Shown in pieces: positions 1 through 7,882 of a stretch of 64,000 nucleotides of DNA. This DNA is from CAZABC01 sp964483405 (GTDB lineage: Bacteria > Chloroflexota > Limnocylindria > Limnocylindrales > CSP1-4). The notes under the pieces were generated by a model. The model made no database searches, was not told the DNA's origin, and saw only the letters and a program-made list of their open reading frames with translations. Where the stretch lies: the NCBI GenBank assembly GCA_964483405.1, contig CAZABC010000001.1:186001-250000 (forward strand), in the 5' to 3' direction. The first letter of the stretch is position 1, and each line of letters starts with the position of its first letter. The position numbers were made by a program, and so were the translations under genes.

Positions 1-474
1 GTCGGCGTCGGGCAGGACGACCGTGCCGATGTCCCGGCCGGCCATCACGATCCCGCCACCGGCGGCGAGGCGGCGCTGGCTGGCGAGGAGCGCAGCCCGG
101 ACCTCGGCGATCCGCGCGACGATGCTGACGTGGACGTCGACGTCGCCCGAGCGGACCGCCTCGGTCACGTCCTCGCCGTCGACGAGGACGCGGTCGAGCC
201 GGCCGGCGTCGTCGGGAGCGAGGGTGACCCGCTCGACCAGAGCGACGAGGGCGGCCGCGTCGTCGAGGTCGACGCCCTCCTGGCGGGCGAGCCAGGTGAG
301 GGCGCGGTAGAGGACGCCCGTGTCGCAGAAGCGGTAGCCGAGACGGGCGGCGACGGCCGCCCCGACGCTGCTCTTGCCCGACGATCCGGGGCCGTCGAGC
401 GCCACGACGCGCCCACCGGCCGGTGGCTCCGCGGACGTCGCGGCGGGGTCGGGGTCGCGGGTCATGGCCGGCAC
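1..474 (-). CDS. cmk: (d)CMP kinase, C-terminal part cut off by the window edge
   Basis: Phosphorylates CMP and dCMP with ATP in pyrimidine nucleotide supply (cytoplasm). The visible N-terminal ~157 residues contain the P-loop GPGSSGKSSVG, followed by the RFCDTGVLYRALT segment typical of Cmk and, near the edge, GRDIGTVVLPDAD. The gene runs off position 1, so the last part of the protein is missing. Two starts are possible: ATG at 465 or in-frame GTG at 474. I prefer GTG 474 because a TATCCT hexamer lies exactly six bases before it. It follows an ABC exporter and the scpA-scpB-rluB genes, an order often seen around cmk. Function is confident; the start is an inference. Confidence 0.88.
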   Translation of the reverse strand, partial: MPAMTRDPDPAATSAEPPAGGRVVALDGPGSSGKSSVGAAVAARLGYRFCDTGVLYRALTWLARQEGVDLDDAAALVALVERVTLAPDDAGRLDRVLVDGEDVTEAVRSGDVDVHVSIVARIAEVRAALLASQRRLAAGGGIVMAGRDIGTVVLPDAD

Positions 475-486
475 GCGGCAAGGATA
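475..486 (-). promoter_or_regulatory. -10-like box for a leaderless cmk
   Basis: TATCCT at 481-486 is followed by six bases and then GTG at 472-474. This is the geometry expected if transcription begins on the start codon. No Shine-Dalgarno sequence precedes either candidate start. Confidence 0.4.
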
Positions 487-497
487 GCCGGGTCCGT

Positions 498-1673
498 TCA
501 GACGATCTCGCGCTTGATCGTCAGGGTGGCCAGGACCGCGAAGACGACGGCGAACCCGGTCAGGGCCAAGATGTCCCAGCGGACGACCGCGCTCGCCAGG
601 TCGGCGCCCTCGAGCATGATCGCCCTGAGTGCCTCGACCGCGTACGTCAGCGGCAGGAGCCGGGCGATCGGCTGGAGCAGCTCGGGCAGCTGCTCGATCG
701 GCCAGAAGATGCCGCACAGGAGGCCCTGCGGGACGATCACGATCGGGATGAACTGGATGATCTGGAGCTCGGTCCGGGCGAAGGTCGAGAGGAGGATCCC
801 GAGGTTGACCGCGCCGATGGCGAGGAGGAGCGCCACCGCGAAGGTGAGGATCGGGCTGCCGGCCGAGGGGACGCCGAGGCCGATCGTGAACGCCGGCAGC
901 GGCCCGATCGCCGGCACCTCGATGGCCATCAGCAGGAAGGCCGTCAGGACGATGACCTGGAGCGTCGCGAAGATCCCGAACCCGAGCCCGTACCCGGCGA
1001 CGATGTCCGCCCGGGTCACCGGGGTCGCGAGGAGGCGCTCGAGAGTCCCCCCGATCCGTTCGCGGAGGAAGCTGATCCCGGTCAGGAGATAGACGAAGAA
1101 GTAGGCGAAGTAGCCGAGGAAGACCGGGGCGAGGACGTCGAGGATCCCGGCCTCGGGCGTCAGGTAGATCGTCTCGTGCTCCACGTCGGGCACGGCGCCG
1201 GCGAGCGCCGGCGGCAGGACCGAGGCGGCCGCCGCGACGAGCAGCCCCCGGACGGCGCCGAGACGCGCCGCGTCCTGGGCCGGGTCGGTGCCGCGGGTGA
1301 CCACGACGACCGTCGGCTGCCCGGTCCCGTCGCCGAGATCGGCCGGCAGGACGAGCGCGACGTCCGCATCGCCCGCCTCGACCTCCGCCCGAGCCGTCTC
1401 GGCGTCGTCGACCGTCGGCAGCAGGACGACCCCGAGCGCGGGGTCGAGTCCGTCGGCGGCCGCCTCGACCGCCGCCACGAGGGCCTCGCCCGCCGCGCCG
1501 GCCTCGTTGGCGATGACGATCCGGGTCTCGACGGCGCTTCCCTCGCGGACGATCCAGCCCAGCAGGGCCGAGATGACGATCGGCACGATGAACAGGAGCG
1601 CGAGCGTCCGGTGGTCGCGGAGGAACCCGGCGACGATCCGCCGGGCGACCGCGAGGGTCCGCCGGGCGGTCAT
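498..1673 (-). CDS. ABC-2 type transporter permease
   Basis: Membrane subunit of an ABC exporter, 391 residues. One N-terminal membrane helix (about residues 22-43) is followed by a large extracytoplasmic segment (about 45-180) and then five to six hydrophobic segments, the usual ABC2_membrane_3 layout. The start overlaps the stop of the ATPase gene by four bases (ATGA), so the two are translationally coupled and form one exporter. Substrate is unknown; antibiotic or lipid export is common for this family but nothing here decides it. Confidence 0.85.
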   Translation of the reverse strand: MTARRTLAVARRIVAGFLRDHRTLALLFIVPIVISALLGWIVREGSAVETRIVIANEAGAAGEALVAAVEAAADGLDPALGVVLLPTVDDAETARAEVEAGDADVALVLPADLGDGTGQPTVVVVTRGTDPAQDAARLGAVRGLLVAAAASVLPPALAGAVPDVEHETIYLTPEAGILDVLAPVFLGYFAYFFVYLLTGISFLRERIGGTLERLLATPVTRADIVAGYGLGFGIFATLQVIVLTAFLLMAIEVPAIGPLPAFTIGLGVPSAGSPILTFAVALLLAIGAVNLGILLSTFARTELQIIQFIPIVIVPQGLLCGIFWPIEQLPELLQPIARLLPLTYAVEALRAIMLEGADLASAVVRWDILALTGFAVVFAVLATLTIKREIV

Positions 1674-2473
1674 CGGACGCCGTCCCGACCGGCCGGTGGC
1701 GGGCCCGGTTCCGCCGGCGCCAGGATCGCCCGGCCGGTCTCGTCGAGGCCGGCGAACCGCAGGAAGGCCGCCTCGAGATCGGCCGTCCCCGCCTCGGACC
1801 GGAGGGCCTGCCCGTCGCCCTGGGCGAGGATGCGGCCGTCGCGGATGAAGAGCAGGTCGTCGCAGCGGTCCGCCTCGTCCATGACGTGGCTCGCCACGAG
1901 GATCGTCGTGCCGTCGGCGGCGAGTCGCCGGAAGTGCGACCAGAACTGGACCCGGAGCGCCGGGTCGACGCCGACCGACGGCTCGTCGAGGACGAGGACC
2001 GGTGGCCGGTGGACGAGCGCGCAGGCCAGCGACAGCCGGCGGCGCATCCCGCCCGACAGCTCGTGCGCCGGTGTCGCGGCGCGGTCGGACAGCTCGACGA
2101 GCTCGAGCGCGGCGCGGATCGAGGCGCCGTCGGTCGTCCCGAGGAGGGCCGCGAAGAAGCGGAGGTTGTCGAGGACCGACAGGTCGGGGTAGATCGCCTC
2201 GCCTTGGGGCATGTATCCGATCCGCCCGAGCATCGGCCGCGACGGCATCCGGACGCCGAGCACCTCCGACCAGCCGCCGGTCGGACGGGCGAGCCCGATC
2301 AGGAGCCGGATGAGGGTCGTCTTACCCGAGCCGTTGGGACCAAGGAGCCCGTAGATCCGGCCCGGCGCCAGGGCGAGGTCGATGCCGTCGACGGCGTGGA
2401 TGGCGCCGAACGTCTTGCGCAACCCGGAGGCGACGATCGCCGGGCGCTCAGCCGTCGGTTCGTCCTCGTGCAC
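1670..2473 (-). CDS. ABC transporter ATP-binding protein
   Basis: Energises the adjacent ABC-2 permease. Counting from the GTG start: Walker A GPNGSGKT (45-52), Q-loop Q90, signature LSGGM (139-143), Walker B VLVLDEP (159-165), and an H-loop SHVMDE further on. The frame can be extended to a TTG at 2509, but the GTG at 2473 is preferred. It has a CAGTAT box six bases upstream and reduces the overlap with rluB to 26 bases. Because it has its own apparent promoter inside the rluB 3' end, the exporter may be regulated separately from the scpAB-rluB run. Confidence 0.88.
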   Translation of the reverse strand: MHEDEPTAERPAIVASGLRKTFGAIHAVDGIDLALAPGRIYGLLGPNGSGKTTLIRLLIGLARPTGGWSEVLGVRMPSRPMLGRIGYMPQGEAIYPDLSVLDNLRFFAALLGTTDGASIRAALELVELSDRAATPAHELSGGMRRRLSLACALVHRPPVLVLDEPSVGVDPALRVQFWSHFRRLAADGTTILVASHVMDEADRCDDLLFIRDGRILAQGDGQALRSEAGTADLEAAFLRFAGLDETGRAILAPAEPGPPPAGRDGVR

Positions 2474-3278
2474 GGTCCGATACTGCGCGCTTCCGGGGGT
2501 CGCCCGCAAGTCGCCGCACCTCGGCCGGCGTGAGCGTCCGGACCTCGCCCGGGGCGAGGTCGCCGAGACGGATCGGCCCGATGCGGACCCGGACGAGCCG
2601 CCGGACCGGTGCCCCGACGGCGCCGAGCATCCGCCGGATCTGGCGCTTCCAGCCCTGCCGGAGCGTCGCGAGGTACCAGGTGCCGGACCCGTCGCCGGCG
2701 CGGGGGGAGGCCGGCCACCCTCCCGGCACGTCGAACCGCGCCACCTCGGTCCGCGACGCGCGGCGCACGGTCGCCAGCCGGGCGACCCCTTCGGCGAGCT
2801 CGATGCCCTCGAGGAGCGCGCGGGCCTGCACCTCGTCGAGCGGCCGGTCGACGAGGAACGCGTACTCGCGCTCGACCTCGTAGCGCGGATGGGCGACCCG
2901 GTCGGCCCACGGCCCGTCGTCGGTGAGCAGGATGAGACCCTCCGAGTCCCGATCGAGGCGGCCGACGGGGTAGAGCCGCGTCCCGCGGGCCACGAGCGAC
3001 GCCGGGACGAGGTCGATGACGGTCCGGGCAGCGTGGCGGTCGCGGACGGTCGACGTGACGCCGATCGGCTTGTGCAGGGCGAGGTGGATCCGCGGCCCGG
3101 CCACGGCCAGCGGCACCCCGTCCACGGCGACGACCTGGGTCGCGGGGTCGGCCCGCTCGCCGAGCGCGGCCACCCGGCCGTCGATCGTCACCCGCCCGGC
3201 GGCGATGAGGGTCTCCGCCGCCCGCCGCGAGGCGAGCCCGGCCGAGGCGATGACCTTCTGGAGCCGCTCCTCGCTCAC
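2448..3278 (-). CDS. rluB: 23S rRNA pseudouridine synthase, RluB/RsuA family
   Basis: Converts a specific uridine in rRNA to pseudouridine. An N-terminal S4 RNA-binding domain (about 1-60) is followed by the catalytic domain with GRLDRDSEG, whose Asp109 is the family nucleophile, and a late RQIRRMLGAVG motif. Length of 276 is normal. The start codon is GTG and overlaps the scpB stop by four bases (GTGA). Position directly after scpA-scpB is a widespread bacterial arrangement. RluB versus RluE/RsuA target cannot be told from sequence alone; the context favours RluB. Confidence 0.9.
   Translation of the reverse strand: MSEERLQKVIASAGLASRRAAETLIAAGRVTIDGRVAALGERADPATQVVAVDGVPLAVAGPRIHLALHKPIGVTSTVRDRHAARTVIDLVPASLVARGTRLYPVGRLDRDSEGLILLTDDGPWADRVAHPRYEVEREYAFLVDRPLDEVQARALLEGIELAEGVARLATVRRASRTEVARFDVPGGWPASPRAGDGSGTWYLATLRQGWKRQIRRMLGAVGAPVRRLVRVRIGPIRLGDLAPGEVRTLTPAEVRRLAGDPRKRAVSDRARGRTDG
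2474..2485 (-). promoter_or_regulatory. -10-like box for a leaderless ABC ATPase gene
   Basis: CAGTAT (2480-2485), six-base spacer CGGACC, then GTG. The same six-base spacer sequence occurs in front of the gene at 31472. The box lies within the last codons of rluB. Confidence 0.4.
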
Positions 3279-4057
3279 CCGGTCGGCGACGGGCCCGGGG
3301 CGTCGCCGCGGGATGTTCCCCCATCGCCGACGCCCGGTGCATCGGCGGTCGTCCCGTCCGCGCCGGCCGCGTCGTCGCCGCCGGCCGCGCCCGCCACCGC
3401 GTCGAGCCCGCCCTCCTCCGCGAGCCGCGCTGCGACGTCGACATCGAGCGGAGGCAGCTCCTCGATGCTCGTCAGGCCGAACCGCTCGAGGAAGTCGAGG
3501 CTCGTGCCGTAGAGATACGGGCGGCCCGGCGAATCCGACCGCCCGAGCTCGACGACGAGCCGGCGATGGAGCAGGACCCGGATCGTGTAGTCCGTGTCGA
3601 CCCCCCGGATCCGCTCGATCCCGGCCTTGGTGATCGGCTGCCGGTAGGCGACGATCGCGAGCGTCTCGAGCGACGCCGGCGAGAGACGGACCGCGTCGGC
3701 GCCGACGTAGGCGGCGATCAGTCGACCGGCCTCGGGCGCGGTCGCGAGCTCGACCCGCTCGTTGTCGACGACGAGCCGGATCCCCCGCCCCGCGAGCGAG
3801 ACCTCGAGGTCGCCCAGGCGGGCATCGACGGTCGCCCGGTCGACGCCGGCGATCGCCGCGATCTCGCGCCGGTTGAGCGGGCGCTCGGCGACGAACAGGA
3901 GGGCCTCGAGGGCCGCCTCGGTCAGCTCGACGACGGGCGTCGCCTCGGGAGGCGCCGCCTCGGTAGGCGCATCGTCCGGCCGGCCCGGCCCCACCGGGAT
4001 GCCCGGTCCGACGGCCGTCCCGTGGCCCTCGCCGGGCTCGACGCTGCGGTCGGTCAC
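3275..4057 (-). CDS. scpB: Segregation and condensation protein B
   Basis: Kleisin-associated winged-helix subunit of the SMC-ScpAB condensin that organises and segregates the chromosome. The conserved core includes LEALLFVAERPLNRREIA and the strongly conserved ETLAIVAYRQPITKAGIERIRGV stretch, here around residues 120-145. About 40 N-terminal and 50 C-terminal residues are low-complexity Pro/Gly/Ala and absent from compact homologues. I set the GTG start at 4057 because it overlaps the scpA stop as GTGA; the frame stays open further upstream but only as antisense-like Arg-rich sequence. 260 residues. Confidence 0.92.
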   Translation of the reverse strand: MTDRSVEPGEGHGTAVGPGIPVGPGRPDDAPTEAAPPEATPVVELTEAALEALLFVAERPLNRREIAAIAGVDRATVDARLGDLEVSLAGRGIRLVVDNERVELATAPEAGRLIAAYVGADAVRLSPASLETLAIVAYRQPITKAGIERIRGVDTDYTIRVLLHRRLVVELGRSDSPGRPYLYGTSLDFLERFGLTSIEELPPLDVDVAARLAEEGGLDAVAGAAGGDDAAGADGTTADAPGVGDGGTSRGDAPGPSPTG

Positions 4058-4983
4058 GCGAAGCTCTCCAGCGACTCGTCGATCGGGACGGCCTCGGGGT
4101 CGGCGACGACCGGGATCCCGGCCGCGGCGCGCTCGGCGGCGGAGGTCGCCCGGGCGACGATCGGGCCCCACGGCTCCGCCTGCTCGACGACGATCTCGCG
4201 GCGCTTCATCAGCTCGAGCATCGCCAGGAAGGTGACCGCGACGACGACCCGATCGCGGACGCCCCGCAGCAGGTCCTGGAGGACGATCGTCCCGGCCTCG
4301 CGGATCGCGGCCCGGATGATCGCCGCCCGCTCGCCGAGGGTGATCGTCCGCGGCAGGGCCTCGGGCGGCGGAGGCGGCGGCGGGACGACGATCGCGAGGC
4401 GGTCGAGCGCGGCGGCGAGGACCGCCGGATCCATCGGCCGCACCGGGCCCGGTCGCGCGCCGGCCAGCGCCGCCGCCTGGGCCGACGACGGCTCGCGCCG
4501 GAACAGCCCGACCCGCTCGAGGGCGATCGCCTGGAGGGCCGCGCCGGCGTCGCGGAAGGCGCGGTAGAGGAGCAGCCGGGCCCGGAGCTCGGCCTCGGGG
4601 TCGGGCCCCTCGTCGGGCAGGCCGGTCGCCGTCGCCGCCGGCTGCCGGGGCAGGATCGCCCGCGACTTGATGAGGATGAGCTGGCCGGCGATCGCGACGA
4701 AGGCCGATACGTGGCCCATGCGGTCGGTCTCGAGCCCCGCGAGCGCATCGAGGTAGGCCTCGGCCAGGCTCCCGAGCGGGACGGTCAGGATGTCGAGCTG
4801 GCGCGACTCGATCAGCCCCAGGAGGAGACCGAGCGGGCCCTCCCAGTCCTCGAGGCTGACCCTGGCGCCGGCGCCGGGGCGACCGTCGGGGTCGAAGCTG
4901 ACGGCGGCGGCACCGGTCGGCCGTGGTGGCGGCGGGGCGAGCGGCGCCGGCGGAGCGGCGGACGGCCCGGTCGGATCGACCAT
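4054..4983 (-). CDS. scpA: Segregation and condensation protein A (kleisin)
   Basis: Kleisin subunit bridging the SMC heads in bacterial condensin. After a Pro/Ala-rich leader the conserved start of the family appears (VSLEDWEGPLGLLLGLIESR), then LILIKSRAILPR and the C-terminal winged-helix LRGVRDRVVVAVTFLAMLELMK. The ATG at 4983 is eight bases after the HD-hydrolase stop. An upstream in-frame start at 5190 would add only Arg-rich non-family sequence and is rejected. 309 residues. Confidence 0.92.
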   Translation of the reverse strand: MVDPTGPSAAPPAPLAPPPPRPTGAAAVSFDPDGRPGAGARVSLEDWEGPLGLLLGLIESRQLDILTVPLGSLAEAYLDALAGLETDRMGHVSAFVAIAGQLILIKSRAILPRQPAATATGLPDEGPDPEAELRARLLLYRAFRDAGAALQAIALERVGLFRREPSSAQAAALAGARPGPVRPMDPAVLAAALDRLAIVVPPPPPPPEALPRTITLGERAAIIRAAIREAGTIVLQDLLRGVRDRVVVAVTFLAMLELMKRREIVVEQAEPWGPIVARATSAAERAAAGIPVVADPEAVPIDESLESFA

Positions 4984-4991
4984 CGCCGGCC

Positions 4992-5489
4992 TCAGTTCGC
5001 CTCGTCGGCGAGCCGCAGGAGCTCGCCGGCATCGGGGTCTCGGGGCGCCTCCTGGTGCCGGATGAGGGCGACCGTCCGCTCGCTGCAGCCGGCGACCCGG
5101 GCGAGCTCGGCCGAGCGGTCGGCGTGCGTCCGGAGCCGCTCGAGCGCCGCGCCCCAGCCCGGCACGACCCGGGCGACCCGCCAGACCCACGGGCCGTACG
5201 CCTGGCCGAGCGAGTACGCCACCCGCGGCCAGACGCCGGTGTCGCCCTTGCCGGCGTCATGGAGGAGGCCGGCGACGAGGATCTCCGGGTCGTCGACGCC
5301 CTCGGCCCGCAGCGTCGCGACGACATCGAGGCCATGGCGACGGTCGGCGACGTGCATCCGATCGAACAGGGCCGCCTCCAGCGGCGTCAGCCAGCCGTCG
5401 AGGGCGACCCGCTCGGCCGGGTCCACCCGCGCCGCGAGATGGGCCCGGAACTGGCGGACCTTAGAGCCCCACCAGGAAGAACGCGACAT
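4992..5489 (-). CDS. HD-domain phosphohydrolase of unknown substrate
   Basis: A 165-residue cytoplasmic protein. It carries the HD metal-binding doublet H77-D78 within AGLLHDAGKGD and further histidines (H52, and HADR and RHQEAP later), consistent with a metal-dependent phosphohydrolase. The start overlaps the end of the site-2 protease gene by 29 bases and the stop is eight bases from scpA, so it is in the same unit. Substrate is not evident; similar genes beside scpA are usually annotated only as HD-domain proteins. Confidence 0.8.
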   Translation of the reverse strand: MSRSSWWGSKVRQFRAHLAARVDPAERVALDGWLTPLEAALFDRMHVADRRHGLDVVATLRAEGVDDPEILVAGLLHDAGKGDTGVWPRVAYSLGQAYGPWVWRVARVVPGWGAALERLRTHADRSAELARVAGCSERTVALIRHQEAPRDPDAGELLRLADEAN

Positions 5490-6093
5490 TCATCACCCAG
5501 TTGGACAGCATCGTGCCGAGGAAGAGGACGACCAGGAGGATCGCGACGAGGCCGTACTGGTTCAGCATCGGCCGGACCCGCCACGCCGTCGCCGGCGACA
5601 GGAACCGGAACAGGACGGCCGAGCCGTCGAGCGGCGGCACCGGGATGAGGTTGAAGATCATCAGGAAGAGGTTGTACAGGACGAAGCTGAACAACGTCTG
5701 GCCGACGAGGAGCGGCAGCGAGAGCTCGAGGCCGACGAGCGCCCGGAAGGCGATCGCCGCGAGACAGGCCAGGATGAGGTTGACCGCCGGTCCGGCGAGG
5801 GCGACGACGACCTCGCTGTTCCGCCGGTCGCGGAGATTCGACGGGTTGACCGGCGTCGGCTTGGCCCAGCCGATGACGAACCCGCCGACGATCACCGAGA
5901 GGACGAACAGCGAGCCGCCGATCGGGTCGAAGTGACGGACCGGGTTGAGCGTCAGCCGGCCGAGCAGCCGGGCCGTGGCGTCCCCCAGCCGGTCCGCCGC
6001 GAACGCATGGGCGGCCTCGTGGACCGGGAAGCCGACCAACAGGAAGATGGCGATGAGGATCAGCTTCTCGGGCGTGATGGAGATGTCGAGCAC
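5461..6093 (-). CDS. Site-2 protease family (M50) membrane metallopeptidase
   Basis: Intramembrane zinc protease of the compact, PDZ-less group, 210 residues from the GTG at 6093. The zinc motif HEAAH (H25, E26, H29) sits in the first hydrophobic segment and the third-ligand motif NLIPVPPLDGS has D156. Five to six membrane segments are visible. The frame could start upstream at 6180, but that extension is Arg/Ser-rich and overlaps the PH/SHOCT gene. Members of this group often process membrane-bound anti-sigma factors, but none is encoded here, so the substrate is unknown. Confidence 0.88.
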   Translation of the reverse strand: MLDISITPEKLILIAIFLLVGFPVHEAAHAFAADRLGDATARLLGRLTLNPVRHFDPIGGSLFVLSVIVGGFVIGWAKPTPVNPSNLRDRRNSEVVVALAGPAVNLILACLAAIAFRALVGLELSLPLLVGQTLFSFVLYNLFLMIFNLIPVPPLDGSAVLFRFLSPATAWRVRPMLNQYGLVAILLVVLFLGTMLSNWVMNVAFFLVGL

Positions 6094-6121
6094 GAGGCCC
6101 TCGCGGCGAGCGGGACGGCGA

Positions 6122-6919
6122 TCAGATCCGGTCGAGGAGCTCCGACTTCTTCGCCTCGTACTCCTCGGGCGTGATCGCACCGGAGTCGCGGAGGGCGGCG
6201 AGCGAGGCCAGGGTCTTCGTCACGTCGTCGGCCGTCGCCGCCGCCGGAGCCGCCGGCGCGGCGGGTGCCGCGGGAGCGGGCGCCGGCTGGGCCGGGGCGG
6301 GCGCAGGCTGGGCCGGGGCGGCGATCCCACCGGAGGCCGGCTCGTCGGCGCGAACGGGCGGCGTCGGCATCCGAGCGGTGTTGATGTGGATCATCCGCTC
6401 GGTCTTCGCCTCCATCAGCGCCTTCTTGAACCCGATCGGGTCGCCGAGGGCGCGGAGGTCCTCGATGCCGGCCTCCGAGGCGGTCATGAACCTGAGGTCG
6501 CCGAAGCCGAGCATCCGGCCGAGCCAGGGGATTTCGATCTGGGCGTCGGTGATGTTCTCGAGCGAGCTGTCCGACGACTGCTTGTTGATGACGCCCCGGA
6601 TGTGCATGACCCGGCTGTCGGTCAGGACGTACTCCTGGGTCCGCCACTGGATGATCGACCAGACGAACCCGACGACCGCGATGACGATCGCGACGAGGGT
6701 GATGATCCCGACCGCCCACTCGATGAACCCGAGCATCGAGGCGAGGATGCCGTCGCCGTTCGAGTTGATGACGAAGGCATTCAGGACGAGGCCGCTCACC
6801 CCGACGACGACGGCGAGCGCGACCCACCGCCCGGCGATCAGGAACGGGAAGATCCAGTGCTGCTGCTCGCGCCGGACGATCACCTCGCCGGTCGCGAGGA
6901 GCTTCTCCGCATACGACAT
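6122..6919 (-). CDS. Membrane protein with bacterial PH-like domain and C-terminal SHOCT motif
   Basis: Two hydrophobic segments (about residues 25-47 and 65-90) precede a PH-like region beginning QEYVLTDSRVMHIRGVI. A Pro/Ala/Gln linker and a C-terminal SHOCT helix pair (SLAALRDSGAITPEEYEAKK) complete the protein. The linker is built from a 21-base repeat (GGCTGGGCCGGGGCGG at 6285-6300 and 6306-6321). ATG 6919 is chosen because of a strong Shine-Dalgarno AGGAGG upstream. 265 residues. SHOCT motifs usually mediate oligomerisation; the molecular job is unknown. Confidence 0.8.
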   Translation of the reverse strand: MSYAEKLLATGEVIVRREQQHWIFPFLIAGRWVALAVVVGVSGLVLNAFVINSNGDGILASMLGFIEWAVGIITLVAIVIAVVGFVWSIIQWRTQEYVLTDSRVMHIRGVINKQSSDSSLENITDAQIEIPWLGRMLGFGDLRFMTASEAGIEDLRALGDPIGFKKALMEAKTERMIHINTARMPTPPVRADEPASGGIAAPAQPAPAPAQPAPAPAAPAAPAAPAAATADDVTKTLASLAALRDSGAITPEEYEAKKSELLDRI

Positions 6920-6935
6920 CGATCCTTGTCCCTCC

Positions 6936-7871
6936 TCAGGCTCGCGGGTGGGCTCGCGAGTAGATCTCGCGGATCCGCGCACCGGTCACGTGGGTATACA
7001 GCTGGGTCGTGCTGATGCTCGCATGCCCGAGCAACTCCTGCACGACCCGGAGATCGGCGCCGCCCTCGAGGAGATGGGTCGCGAACGAGTGGCGGAGCGT
7101 GTGCGGGCTGACCCGGTCGGCGAGCCCCGCGGCGGCCGCCGCCCGCTTGACGACCCGCCACGCCGCCTGCCGGTCGAGCCGCCTGCCGCGCGGAGTCAGG
7201 AAGAGCGGGCCGCCGCGGGCCGGGGCGACGTGGCTCACGGCGAGCCAGTCCGGCCGCGGGTCGGCCAGGTACGCCTCGAGCCGCTGCAGCGCCACCTCGC
7301 CGACCGGGACGAGGCGCTCGCGATCGCCCTTGCCGACGACGCGGACGAACCCTCCTTCGAGGGACAGGTCCTCGCGGTCGAGCCCGAGTGCCTCGCTCAC
7401 CCGCAGTCCAGACGCGTAGAGGAGCTCGAGGAGGGCCCGATCGCGGACGGCCGCCGGCCCGCCCGACGCGGGATCGACCGCCTCGAGCAGCCGCTCGACG
7501 TCCCCGACCGAGAGCGTCTCGGGGAGGAGCCGGGGCTGGCGTGGAAGGACGAGCTGCGTCGCGACATCGACCTCGATGTCGCCCTCGGCATAGGCGAACC
7601 GATAGAAGCCCCGCACCGCCGCCGTCCGCCGTCGCAGACTCGTCGGCGCGAGCCCGCCGCGAGGGCCACTCCGGCGCGCCTGCGACGCGAGGAACCGCTC
7701 CGCCGGCTCGGCGGATGCCGCCCAGGCCGACCCGGCGGCCCCGGCCGCGAACGCCCGGAGGTCGCCCGCGTACGCGACGATCGTCGCCGGGGCCAGCCCG
7801 CGCTCGACCCGGAGGTGGTCGAGATAGCCGGCGATCGCCCGGTCGAGCACGGGATCGACCCGCTCGGTCAC
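6936..7871 (-). CDS. xerD: Site-specific tyrosine recombinase, XerD-like
   Basis: Resolves chromosome dimers at dif with a partner Xer protein. All six catalytic positions are present: R157 (SGLRVSE), K181 (GKGDRER), H257 and R260 (PHTLRHSF), H283 (LLGHASIS) and nucleophile Y292 (TQLYTHV). The N-terminal core-binding SAM-like domain covers about 1-115. Length of 311 is normal for XerC/D. GTG 7871 starts 11 bases after the recN stop. The neighbourhood is housekeeping and there are no att sites or phage genes, so this is a chromosomal recombinase rather than an integrase. A second, XerC-like recombinase lies at 50789-51784; assigning D versus C is an inference. Confidence 0.88.
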   Translation of the reverse strand: MTERVDPVLDRAIAGYLDHLRVERGLAPATIVAYAGDLRAFAAGAAGSAWAASAEPAERFLASQARRSGPRGGLAPTSLRRRTAAVRGFYRFAYAEGDIEVDVATQLVLPRQPRLLPETLSVGDVERLLEAVDPASGGPAAVRDRALLELLYASGLRVSEALGLDREDLSLEGGFVRVVGKGDRERLVPVGEVALQRLEAYLADPRPDWLAVSHVAPARGGPLFLTPRGRRLDRQAAWRVVKRAAAAAGLADRVSPHTLRHSFATHLLEGGADLRVVQELLGHASISTTQLYTHVTGARIREIYSRAHPRA

Positions 7872-7882
7872 GACTCGTCGCG

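Noticed and set aside
6936..7871. Integrase of a mobile element
   Set aside because: Standard XerC/D length and motifs in a housekeeping operon; no att repeats, tRNA or cargo genes.
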